A stretch of DNA of 64,000 bases from NCBI GenBank assembly GCA_905221605.1, contig CAJNDS010002797.1:17501-81500 (forward strand). The letters run 5' to 3'. Under the pieces are notes generated by a model. It made no database searches and was not told the DNA's origin. It worked only from the letters and a program-made list of their open reading frames with translations. This DNA is from Symbiodinium natans (lineage: Eukaryota; Sar; Dinophyceae; Suessiales; Symbiodiniaceae). The position numbers and the translations under genes are program-made. The first letter of the stretch is position 1. Every line of letters starts with the position of its first letter. Below, piece after piece: positions 53,445 to 63,060 of this stretch.

Positions 53445-54839
53445 TATTTAAAAGGTTTAGGGCCCGGTTGAGGGTTCCCGAGAAACCCTTACACAAACAA
53501 GAAACCCTCCTTCGCTTCCTGGCTTTGTGAGAGCAGCCTTCCCTTACAGAATGGAAAAGAAGGTATAGGGTTGAGGGTTTAGGGTTTAGGGTTTAGGGTT
53601 TAGGGTTTAGGGTTTAGGGTTTAGGGTTTAGGGTTTAGGGTTTAGGGTTTAGGGGGTAGTAGCCTAGCTCACGACCCACTGAAACCCCGCACCCAGAAGC
53701 CTTGAGTCTTTAGCACAAACACGCCACTGAAACCCTACTACACACTTTACACCCTCCCAACCCCTGAACGCTAGAACCCCAAACCCTATACCCCCTAGCC
53801 CCTAAACCCTAAAAGCCCCTGGCGACCCTAAACCCTCAACCCTAAACCCTAAACCCCTCAACCCTAAACCCTAAACCCTAAACCTGCGAGGCCCTCACCT
53901 TGCCATGCGGTTGGCCAAAAGAAGCCATGCCTGCTCGGGAATAGGTCTAAACCTGAACCCTGAACCCTGAACCCTGAACCCTGAACCCTGAACCCTGAAC
54001 CCTAAACCCTAAACCCTAAATCCGATTAAGGGCGAGTGCTTTGGGTTTCCGGGCTTGAGACCGTGAACTCTGGCATTTAGGGTCAAGGGCTGGCGACACC
54101 AGGGCTGCTTGCACAGTCTGTAGGTCCAACTCCTCCTCCTGCTTCCCCCTCCGCCTCATATGGTGTTCTAGGGTTTGGGCTTTGTAGGATTTGGGGGGGG
54201 TCTTTGGACTCTCAATAAGCATGGGTTTATGTTCACGTGCAAATCGCCATGTCCTTACTGACTCACAAGCTTCACAACCACGAAGTGACGGCGTGCGCGG
54301 TTACTCAATGAAGTCTGGTGTTCGCGAGCTCACAGCTCAACCCTCTGAATGTCCTATTCTTTGGTGCTCTTTGCCTAGACAACAAACTAGTCATACAAAC
54401 CTAAACCCTAAACCCTCTACCCTAAACCCAATATTTCAAATCTTGGTGGTTTTGTGAGTATGATATGGTAAAACGAGTACATGAGAGCTCTGCTCACAGA
54501 CCCTGGGCCCAGCCAAAGCCTGAATCGTAGCCCCCAAACCCCAAGCCCCAAACCGCAAGCCCTAGACCCCAAACCCTAAACCCCAACTAATCTTTTGAAA
54601 CATGAAAGAAGTCATCCATAAGTAATTTGCGTTCAAATGCCATTTATCCAATCAATACCCTAAACCCTCAATCCTAAACCCTAATCACCCTAAACCCTAA
54701 ACCCTAAATCCGAAATCCTAAATCCTAAACTTAAACCCTAAGCCCCCAGAGCCAAAAATTCGCAACGCCCCCGCCTTCCAGCGCACCTTTGGGCTGAGAG
54801 GCGCCTCCACAGCACAGGCGGCGCGCGGAACCTAGGGCT
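53445..54839. other. Patchwork of tracts and unique blocks
   Basis: G-strand 53569-53655 (about 11 perfect units), C-strand 53810-53885, C-strand (CCCTGAA)7 block 53945-54000 continuing to 54020, C-strand remnants 54395-54430, 54535-54590 and 54655-54745. Unique DNA at 54025-54390 has no recognised gene. Confidence 0.65.
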
Positions 54840-55260
54840 TTCGTGTCCCTAAACCCTAAACCCTAAACCCTAAACCCTAAACCCTAAACCCTAAACCCTA
54901 AACCCTAAACCCTAAACCCCAAACCCTAAACCCCAAACCCCAAACCATAAACCAAAACCAAGGTTCAGGGGCCTTGGGGTCTTGAGGGTCGAGGTTGAGG
55001 GTGTATAGGGGTCTGGGATGTACACGGCGTCTGGCGTGGGGCTTTCAAGGGATCTCGGATTTGTGCTTTCGGGCGTGCAAAATCAAAGGCTTGCTGATGA
55101 CATCTGGGTTTAGGGTTTGTTTAGGGTTTAGGGTTTAGGGTTTAGGGTTTAGGGTTTAGGGTTTAGGGTTTAGGGTTTAGGGTTTAGGGTTTAGGGTTTA
55201 GGGTTTAGGGTTTAGGGTTTAGGGTTTAGGGTTTAGGGTTTAGGGTTTAGGGTTTAAGGT
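54840..55260. repeat. C-strand tract, spacer, G-strand tract
   Basis: CCCTAAA 54848-54960, a unique spacer of about 150 bp, then about 21 TTTAGGG units 55107-55257. Confidence 0.95.
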
Positions 55261-55924
55261 CCTGCGAAATACCTGCCTGGCCAAGACTTAGGCTGAAGGG
55301 TTCACAAGCTCAAAGCTTAGGGGTTTCAGGGTTTAGGGGCTGAGGGGTGTAGGGGCTTAGGGGTTTAGAGGCTTCGGGGTTCAGGCGTTTAGGGCCTTTG
55401 GGGTTTAGGGGTCTCGGGGGTTTAGGGCTCGAGGGTTTCAGTGCTTTAGGGCCGTTCAGGGGCAAAGCCTCCAGCCACAAGGCCTCTGCTCAATAGCCCA
55501 TCCTAACCCGTAAACCCGAAAAGCCACGGGGCCCCTAAACCTCCTAAACCTCCAATGAACGTTTAGGAGTTAGGGTCTAGGGTCTAGGGTTTAGTGTTTA
55601 GGGTTTAGGGTTTAGGGTTTAGGGTTTAGGGTTTAGTAAATACCCTAAACCTGCTGGCTTTTCCCCATGTATCAGAGCTCTGTTGAGCTGGGACTCCCTT
55701 GACACGAGATTTTCTGAAATGGAGCTGTTGACTTGAGTTTAGGCCTAAACCCTAGAAGGAATAGGGTTTAGGGTTTAGGGTTTAGGGTGGTTTTGCCGCG
55801 TGAGACGGCGTGGCGTGATAAATGTGTTAGATGGCCCTCCACTATCGGGCCACGGCTGCTCGCATTTCACGAAGCTGTCAGCGACTCGCATCCCAACCTT
55901 CACAGCTTCTGTGCCATTTCACAG
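55261..55924. other. Degenerate telomere-like and unique DNA
   Basis: 55315-55450 is a heavily diverged TTTAGGGG-like stretch. G-strand tracts lie at 55575-55635 and 55764-55788. No gene. Confidence 0.6.
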
Positions 55925-56376
55925 AAAATCTTAAGCCCTAAGCCCTAAGCCCTATTCCCTACTCCCTAAACCCTAAACCCTAAACCCTAAACCCTAAACC
56001 CTAAACCCTAAACCCTAAGCCCTAAACCCTAAACCCTAAACCCTAAACCCTAAACCCTAAACCCTAAACCCTAAACCCCACGCCTGCTGGGAGGCGCCCC
56101 GCTGGCGCAATGCCGGGGCCATCACCAGCGGAGTCCACGTGCTTAGGGTTGAGGGTTTGGGGTTTAGGGTTTAGGGTTTAGGGTTGAGGGTTGAGGGTTG
56201 AGGGTTGAGGGTTTAGGGTTTAGGGTTTAGGGTTTAGGGTTGAGGGTTGAGGGTTGAGGGTTGAGGGTTTAGGGTTTAGGGTTTAGGGGTTTAGGGTTTA
56301 GGGTTTAGAGGTTGAGGGTTGAGGGTTGAGAGGTTGAGGGTTGAGGGTTGAGGGTTGAGGGTTTGGGGTTTAGGGT

Positions 56377-56415
<39 letters not shown>

Positions 56416-56425
56416 GGTTTGGGGT

Positions 56426-56457
<32 letters not shown>

Positions 56458-56530
56458 GGTTTGGGGTTTAGGGTTGAGGGTTTAGGGTTTAGGGTTGAGG
56501 GTTTAGGGTTTAGGGTTTGGGGTTTAGAGA
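55925..56530. repeat. C-strand tract, spacer, long TTGAGGG-variant G-strand array
   Basis: C-strand 55929-56076, a G+C-rich spacer of about 65 bp, then 56143-56525, in which runs of 3-6 TTGAGGG units alternate with runs of TTTAGGG and single TTTGGGG units. This is a higher-order pattern of variant heptamers. Confidence 0.95.
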
Positions 56531-58084
56531 GGAGATAGGTTCTTGTTCCACGTGGGGTTTAGAAGGGTTTGGGGGCTCTGGGATGTTACGACCAAGCCTC
56601 CAACCCTAAACCCTCAACAGGGGGTCAGCGTCCTAGTCGCTTCGGCCTTCAGAAGAGAATTTTGGGAGTCGTCAGCGTTTAGGGGGGGAGGGGGGTAACC
56701 CTAAACCCCAAAGCCCCCTACACCCCAAACCCGAAATACCCCAGGGCCTTATGTGCCGAGGAGTTGGGTCAGGGGCTTTCGGTCTGAGGGCTTTGGAAGT
56801 TCAAAGGTTGTGCTTTGGGCTGAAGTTCAGGGCTCAGGGCTTAGGGCTTAGGGTTTAGGGCTTAAGGCTCAGGGTGTAGGGCTTCGGTTTAAGGGTTTAG
56901 GGCTAAGAGCTTCTCAGCTTCGAGGCTCCAGCTGCCTGTTGTCTTTTCTTCGCGCCGTGTTTGTTCCTTTGGGGGGGGGGGGTTCGGGGGAGCGGAATGG
57001 GGTTTAGGGTTTAGGGTTTGGGGTTGGGGTTTAGGGTTTGGGGTTTGGGGTTTGGGGTTGGGGTTTGGGGTTGGGGTTGGGGTTTGGGGTTGGGAGTTTA
57101 GGGTTTTTGGGGTGTTAGGGTTGCAGGTATGGATGGCTCACGGCTACCTACTGTGTTCAGGGCACCTTAACAGGGTCCTAAACCCAAAGATTGCCCTAAC
57201 CCCTAACCCCTAACCCCTAGACCCTAAACCCCAAACCCTAAACCCTAAACCCCCAACCCTAACCCTAACGAAACTAGGGAAGAGGACTCGTGGAGAGTTG
57301 TGAAGAATTGAAAGCAGGCAGCCGAAAACCTCAACCCCAAAACGTACCTGGGGAGAGAAGGGGGGGTGAATGTCAGTGCTATGCAGCATGGTTTAGAGTT
57401 TAGGGTTGCGAGGACTACATCGGGCACATCTTAGGGTTTCGGTCCGCTCCCCCACTTCCCCCTCGGAAGAGGACACAAAGCAAACCCCAAAGCCTAAACC
57501 CTGAACCCTCACCTAAGCACCCAGGGGTTCTAGGGCTTCAGGGCGTCTTGGGCTGAGGGTTTAGGGGTAAGGGCTAAGGGCTCTAGGGTTCTAGGGCTTT
57601 AGGGTGTATAGGTTTCGGTCACACTGAAACTCACTTTTGCGAGCGCTGAGCGCGTCTTGGATTGCAGACAGAGCTTAGCTCAAGGACCGCGCCGCACTGT
57701 ACAGGCACCAAGACACGAAGGCAGCTTCGTAAGCGAAGGGGCGGCATGAGCAGCCCACTCAAAGGCGGGTTGCCTCCAAAATTCCTCTGAAATCCGACCC
57801 CCTGAAACCCTAAAAGCCAAAAACCCTAAAACTCCAAACCTCTGAAACCCTGAGACCATGAAACTGTGGACCCTAACTCCCCCCAAGACAAAACAAAAGC
57901 CATCAAAACAAGCAAACAAACCCTAAACCCTAAACCCTAAACCTTAAACACCCCTAAACCCTAAACCCTAGACCCTCGACCCTAAACAACAAGACCAAGC
58001 CCAGGTACCCGCCCCATCGCATCTCCCGCTCGACCTCTCTGTGTCCATTCGGGCGCTTCGCGCCGGCAACACAATCGAGATCGG
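56531..58084. other. Patchwork, no gene
   Basis: Variant G-strand block 57000-57110 (TTTGGGG/TTGGGG), C-strand 57180-57265, C-strand 57918-57985. Unique DNA between has only short overlapping open frames. Confidence 0.5.
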
Positions 58085-58265
58085 CGTTTAGGGTTTAGGG
58101 TTTAGGGTTCAGGGTTTAGGGTTTAGGGTTGAGGGTTTAGGGTTTAGGGTTTAGGGTTCAGCATCTCAAGTCCAAGCATTCACTAGTCAAGAAATTATTA
58201 CTCCAGAAAAATACCCACCCGCCCGAAGAATCTCACAACATTAAGAAAATATTTCACTTATGGAA
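58085..58265. other. Short G-strand tract and AT-rich lead-in to the minisatellite
   Basis: TTTAGGG with TTCAGGG/TTGAGGG variants at 58085-58160, then an AT-rich unique segment. Confidence 0.7.
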
Positions 58266-58699
58266 CGACCTTGCCCAGTAAAAAAAAATGACCTTGCCCA
58301 ATAAAAAAATGACCTTGCCCAGTAAAAAAATAGCCTTGCCCAGTAAAAAAGATGACCTTGCCCAGTAAAAAATGACCTTGCCCAGTTAAAAAATGACCTT
58401 GCCCAGTAAAAAACTAACCTTGCTCAGTAAAAAAATGACCTTGCCCAGTAAAAAAAGACCTTGCCCAGTAAAAAAATGATCTTGCCCAATAAAAAAATGA
58501 CCTTGCCCAGTAATGACCTTGCCCAGCAAAAAAATGACCTTGCCCAGTAAAAAAATGACCTTGCCCAGTAAAAAAAAATGACCTTGCCCAGTAAGAAAAT
58601 GACCTTGCCCAGTAAAAAGACGACCTTGCCCAGTAAAAAAATGACCTTGCCCAGTAAAAAAATGACCTTGCCCAGTAAAAAAATGACCTTGCCCAGTAA
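58266..58699 (+). repeat. 21-bp minisatellite, about 21 copies
   Basis: Unit TGACCTTGCCCAGTAAAAAA with A-run length varying from 3 to 8, so the period is 17-24 bp. One unit reads GCTCAG and two read CCAAT. The minus strand is open through most of it (FYWARS repeats, 58414-58710), a by-product of the period. The array borders a TTTAGGG tract (58722-58812). Confidence 0.95.
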
Positions 58700-59174
58700 C
58701 TCCTTAACATTTAAATTATATATTAGGGTTTAGGGTTTAGGGTTTAGGGTTTAGGGTTTAGGGTTTAGGGTTTAGGGTTTAGGGTTTAGGGTTTAGGGTT
58801 TAGGGTTCAGGGCTCACCCCAAGGCCGAGTAGTCCATGGCCAGGCCCAGTGCGGTGTCCTTCGCCTTTTGGGTTTAGGGTTTAGGGTTGAGGGTTTCTAG
58901 GGGTTTGGGGTTTAGGGTTTAGGGTTTGGGGTTTAAGTAGGTAAATTGCAGTGGGCTCGGCTTGATCGGCTTTGGGCGATTAGGATTTTGGAGTTTGGGG
59001 CTTCGGGTGTAGGGCGGGTGTTCAGGAGGCGATTCATGTAGAATTGAGGTGTGATGTTCGGAGCTTCGAAAGGCTTGGGGTGAGTCCGCCGCACACGTGC
59101 CCGAACGCGTGCGGCAGTTCTTCAGGTCGAAGAAACTGCGGTTTAGGGTTTAGTTAGGGTTTAGAGGTTAGGGT
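58700..59174. other. G-strand tracts and unique block
   Basis: About 12 TTTAGGG units at 58722-58812, a further variant tract at 58868-58935, then unique DNA to a short tract at 59140-59180. No gene. Confidence 0.65.
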
Positions 59175-59771
59175 TTAGGGTTCTGTGCGCTTTTGCTGCA
59201 TAGCACTCTTCGGCGCCAACTCAAAAGAGGAACTGCGAACCAGCTTGGCAATGTCAGCATAGTGGGAGTGTGGTCCTAGGATTCCTCTAGAGGCGGTGTG
59301 GTCGGGGAAGTACCACTGGCTCATGACTTCTGTCCAGTATGGGAACTGCATACCTCTACGTCCCGGTTCAGGATTCTATCTTTGGGTCTCGTAATGACTT
59401 GTAATCTTGTCATTGAAGACCTGGAGCTGCGAAGCTACAACTGTACCCTGGTCGAGCAAAAGGTAAGCATTACAGTACCTACCGAGATTCACCCGATCAA
59501 GAAGGGTTTCGCCCTGATAGTCACTGTTCGCAACCAAGGCATTCACTGGGAACGCCGCGGCAGTCACCTTCGCCGTGACGGGCATGGAGTCGAGACTCTG
59601 CATCTGGAAGTTGCCTGGATCATCTGTGGTGATCTGGTTTCCTGCAGGAATGAACCCGAGAAGTGTCACGGATGGATCAAGCGATGTCGTGACGGAATCG
59701 AGTGCCTTCATCTCGTAGCACGCGGCTTTGCCTTTGTAATCTTGCAAGGCGGCTCCGACAATCTTGTCCAT
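59175..59771 (-). pseudogene. Unidentified coding sequence with one in-frame stop, bounded by telomeric repeats
   Basis: One reading frame runs from ATG (59771) through 131 codons to a TAG at 59376-59378, then continues in the same frame for 67 codons (including MQFPYWTEVMSQWYFPDHTA) to a TAA at 59175-59177 that is supplied by a CCCTAA repeat. Total about 199 codons, with protein-like composition throughout. I do not recognise a family. The ATG lies 11 bp from the A-run at the 3' end of retroelement 2, the 11 bp being CCCTAAGCCCT, and the 3' end also merges into telomeric units. The TAG may be a disabling mutation, a sequencing error, or a true end at 131 codons. One element-type motif (GGCGGTGTGGTC, plus-strand 59292) lies inside, so the segment could belong to another retroelement. 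Confidence 0.55.
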
Positions 59772-59790
59772 AGGGCTTAGGGTTTTTTTT

Positions 59791-62700
59791 TTAGGGCTGC
59801 CATGCGCTTCCAACATACTTGCTGTACATAGGGAAAATACTCGGCGCGCGCGTTGGCGCAGTGCGTAAGAGGTCGCCAAACCGTGTGTCTTTGGATATTA
59901 AATGTTTTAGGCCCAGGAAGTCCCTTCGGGCTTCTGGGTCTGCGGCGGAGTGGTGGTTATAAAACCTTACTGCTTCCGTGGAAACTAGTTCAAACCAATA
60001 TCTACAGGGGTGTCCTCTTGTGCGGGCCTTAGTAAATCTGATTCGGTCCTTGTATCCGGGAGAGAACACTACATGGTGAATGGGGTCCTGGGGGCTTGCT
60101 AATATAGAGCTCTGGAGTAATCCAAATTGTTGCGCCAGCAGTGTTTGGGAGGGCAAACATGGCTTGCCTGCAATTTTCCAAACCTTCTGGTTGGATATGT
60201 GTGAGTAGTACGAGGATTTGATTTTAATGGAGCGTCTAAGATACCTATGGTACCAGGCGTCGATTTTTTTGAAGGAGTGGGTTTCTAGTGTGAGGACATC
60301 CAGGGAGTATAGCAGGACAGGAACAAAGCAGCTATGGAAGATGTGGGTTTTTACTTTAATGGGTAGTTTACTTTGCCATATGTGTTGGAGCTTCATGAAT
60401 GAGGAGTGAGCTAGTTCCATTCTATGCTGAATGGCGATTTTTGGCGGAGTAGTCCAGCTGATCCTAGAGCCCAAATATTTAACCTGATCGCTGACAGGCA
60501 CTGGAGTGCCATCGGCAAAGCTGATGTCTGCCTGTGCGCTGGGGTGGCGGAGTAGTTCGGTTTTCGTGTAATTGAGTTGTAATCCATATAAAGATGCTTC
60601 TACCTGTACGCATGCCAAAAATGATTCGAGCTGTGGTGCCGTGACTGCCATTAGAAGAGTATCATCTGCGTATTCTAGATCATAAATGGGCTTGCCTATT
60701 GACCAAGTGGTTTGCGGTGTACCCTCACTCCTAAGCCGAGCGTCGATGTCGTGGAACAATACTGTCATGATCATGATGAACAAGTAAGGGCTGAGTGGAC
60801 AGCCCTGTCGTATGCCACTTTTAGGCGTGCCCCAACTTTTCTCTTGAGAGAATCCTTGAGTGCAAAATTGGGGGTCGGTGTAGAGGTCTGTTATGATTTC
60901 AATGTAAGTGGGGTGCACTCCTAATCTTTTAAGGGCGACCATCATGGCGGGGTGGCTAACTTTGTCGAACGCTTGCTTCCAATCTAAAAAGAGAAGTTGG
61001 AAAGGCTGACCTGTTTTGGCGGAGTAATCTTGGAGCCTGCGCAGGATAAACAATGGCTGTTTTGTACTTCTTTTTGCACGGAAGCCAGACTGGGTGGAGC
61101 GCAGTTGTGCGTCGTGTTTAGTGGCTAGTCTTTTTTGCAGCATGGCGGAGTAGATTTTGTAAAACGTGTTTAGAAGGGAGATCGGCCTGTAATTGGAGGG
61201 GTCTGAGTCTGATCCCTTTCCCTTGTAGATGCTTACCACGAGCGCGTCTTTCCATGAAGAGGGGACCTTCCTGGCTCTGAGGCAAGCGTTCATAAGGCGG
61301 AGTAGCTGGGTTTCACCGTAGTGGTCGAGGAGTAATATTATTTCTCCCTTTACGCCGTCTAGGCCTGGGGCCCTGCCTTTTCTTATACCCTGGATGGCAG
61401 CGTAGAGTTCTTCATGTTGAAAGGGAAGGGGGTCAAGTTCGTCGGTTTTGTAAAGCGGGGGGGAAGAGCGGAGTAGTTCGATTTCCTCCTCGGTGACGTC
61501 CGGTGGGGACCACTGGTTGTTCTGGAGGTGATCTCTAAAGATTTTGTGGGTGTTCGTCCATGGGACTGGTGTGCCTGAAACTTTTAGTCTGGTTCTCCTA
61601 GCTCTAAAACCTTTTTTGAAGCTCTGGACTTGTTTCCAGATTTTGGTGTGTGACGGGTTGGGGTCAGTAAGCAACGGCTCGCGTGTCCAATCCCTTTTCA
61701 TTTTACGGGCCTGTTTTTTAAGGAGTTTGTGTTTTTTGATATGGGCGGAGTGGTCAATGGATTTTAGGTGCCTAACTTCATGGAACTGTTGTAGTAGTTC
61801 CTGCGTCATCCAGGGCTGCTTGGGCTTGCGTTTCAGTAGTGGTATGTGTTGCGACTCAGCTTTGTGCAGAGCTCGTACTAATGTGGAATTGAGGCGTTCC
61901 AACGCGGAGTGGTCAGTAGATTGTACTGGTTCAATGAACTCCGAGGGGGTGAGAAGAGGGGTGATGTCGTGCCTACCTCCCACTGGATCAGGTATTTGTT
62001 TTCCTTCTTCTGCTAACCTGTCCGCTATTTCATTAAAGTGGTCTCCTGAATGGCCTTTGACCCAAAACCAATCTACTGTGGTGCGGTTTTGCAACTCTGC
62101 CAATAAGATACGTGCATGTTTAATCATGGTTTTGTGTCTTTTAGCCTTAGATCTACCCCTTACAGCGTCTGACATCCAACGACTGTCGTAGTAGAAGGAA
62201 ATTTGTTTAGGCGGAGTGGTCAATGTTAGTATGTACAATGCCGCTTCCATCCAGGCGCTTAGCTCTCCTGTATTATTACTGCCTACTGTCGCTCCTAGGT
62301 GAACTGCTGCATGTGGATCAGTGCTGACTGGACCTTTTGAGGTAATTGAATCTTGATTGGTTGTTATGATTGTGTAGCCCCAGCCTGCGGGAGTAGTGGC
62401 CGAGCAACGGCCTTTGCTTCCCGACCCATCCGTGTATACCGCCCAATTGGCGTCAGTTGTGTTGAGATTGGGTATTGATTTGTGTTTGGTACATTTTTTA
62501 AACGTGTGATTGAACAGGGTTTTAGCGGAGTAGTCTATGGCGGAGTAATCTCTTGCAGGAGGTTTGATTGTGGAGGGTGGTTGGGCTTTGAGTTTAACCC
62601 GAATGACTGATTCTAGAAGATAATGGTCACTAACAAATCCTGTGCTATGAACTGCTTGGCATTGTTGAACCGTAGGTAACCATTTGGATCTGGTGACCAA

Positions 62701-63060
62701 ACGGTCCAGTGCCTGGAATCTGTGCGGGTCGATGGTTGGTCGTTGTTGTTCGGGCACTAAGGCGGAGTAGCAAGTGAGGTAATCCCTGACTTTCCCTGCG
62801 ACCTTTAGGTTCTCATTTTCTGACTGGGGCAAGCTTTGAAATCTATCCCAAATTGGTAGCCATCCTATGGGGTCACTAGAGAACGTGAGCCAATCTAATG
62901 GGGGAGGGGATTTATCTCGGTATGTGATGTGCTTCAGAAGGTTACTCTGCTTGTAGGTTAGTACATCCTTAGCTTCAGAGGTACTCAGGAATCTCAGATA
63001 GAGCTCTCTGTTGTTACCTTCTGTGGTTGGTATACTGAGTCTTCCCTTACCATATACATT
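59791..63060 (-). CDS. Retroelement 2 ORF2, main part: endonuclease C-terminus, RNase H, reverse transcriptase
   Basis: The frame is open from about 63060 to the stop at 59791. It begins in the APE-type endonuclease (VYGKGRLS, HITYRDKSPPPLDW, TGFVSDHYLL). RNase H follows with all four acidic positions: YTDGSGSKGRC, NNTGELSAWMEAAL, YYDSRWM, and EIADRLAEEG, plus FWVKGHSGDHF. The RT has YKGKGSDSDPSNYRP, LFLDWKQAFDKV, GIRQGCPLSPYLF and EYADD. The C-terminal SYYSHISNQKVW and IHHVVFSPGYKD match element 1. No in-frame stop or missing catalytic residue is seen here. Domain order endonuclease-RNase H-RT is continuous in one frame, so the unusual order is not a product of frameshifts. No methionine is required at 62832; the apparent start there is an internal TTG. 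Confidence 0.9.
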   Translation of the reverse strand, partial: NVYGKGRLSIPTTEGNNRELYLRFLSTSEAKDVLTYKQSNLLKHITYRDKSPPPLDWLTFSSDPIGWLPIWDRFQSLPQSENENLKVAGKVRDYLTCYSALVPEQQRPTIDPHRFQALDRLVTRSKWLPTVQQCQAVHSTGFVSDHYLLESVIRVKLKAQPPSTIKPPARDYSAIDYSAKTLFNHTFKKCTKHKSIPNLNTTDANWAVYTDGSGSKGRCSATTPAGWGYTIITTNQDSITSKGPVSTDPHAAVHLGATVGSNNTGELSAWMEAALYILTLTTPPKQISFYYDSRWMSDAVRGRSKAKRHKTMIKHARILLAELQNRTTVDWFWVKGHSGDHFNEIADRLAEEGKQIPDPVGGRHDITPLLTPSEFIEPVQSTDHSALERLNSTLVRALHKAESQHIPLLKRKPKQPWMTQELLQQFHEVRHLKSIDHSAHIKKHKLLKKQARKMKRDWTREPLLTDPNPSHTKIWKQVQSFKKGFRARRTRLKVSGTPVPWTNTHKIFRDHLQNNQWSPPDVTEEEIELLRSSPPLYKTDELDPLPFQHEELYAAIQGIRKGRAPGLDGVKGEIILLLDHYGETQLLRLMNACLRARKVPSSWKDALVVSIYKGKGSDSDPSNYRPISLLNTFYKIYSAMLQKRLATKHDAQLRSTQSGFRAKRSTKQPLFILRRLQDYSAKTGQPFQLLFLDWKQAFDKVSHPAMMVALKRLGVHPTYIEIITDLYTDPQFCTQGFSQEKSWGTPKSGIRQGCPLSPYLFIMIMTVLFHDIDARLRSEGTPQTTWSIGKPIYDLEYADDTLLMAVTAPQLESFLACVQVEASLYGLQLNYTKTELLRHPSAQADISFADGTPVPVSDQVKYLGSRISWTTPPKIAIQHRMELAHSSFMKLQHIWQSKLPIKVKTHIFHSCFVPVLLYSLDVLTLETHSFKKIDAWYHRYLRRSIKIKSSYYSHISNQKVWKIAGKPCLPSQTLLAQQFGLLQSSILASPQDPIHHVVFSPGYKDRIRFTKARTRGHPCRYWFELVSTEAVRFYNHHSAADPEARRDFLGLKHLISKDTRFGDLLRTAPTRAPSIFPMYSKYVGSAWQP

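Noticed and set aside
58266-58699. CRISPR-like appearance of regularly spaced repeats
   Set aside because: Spacers are only A-runs, the repeats are contiguous, and the context is eukaryotic.
58414-58710. Minus-strand ORF of FYWARS repeats
   Set aside because: By-product of the 21-bp minisatellite with an almost in-frame period; A-run changes would shift it freely.
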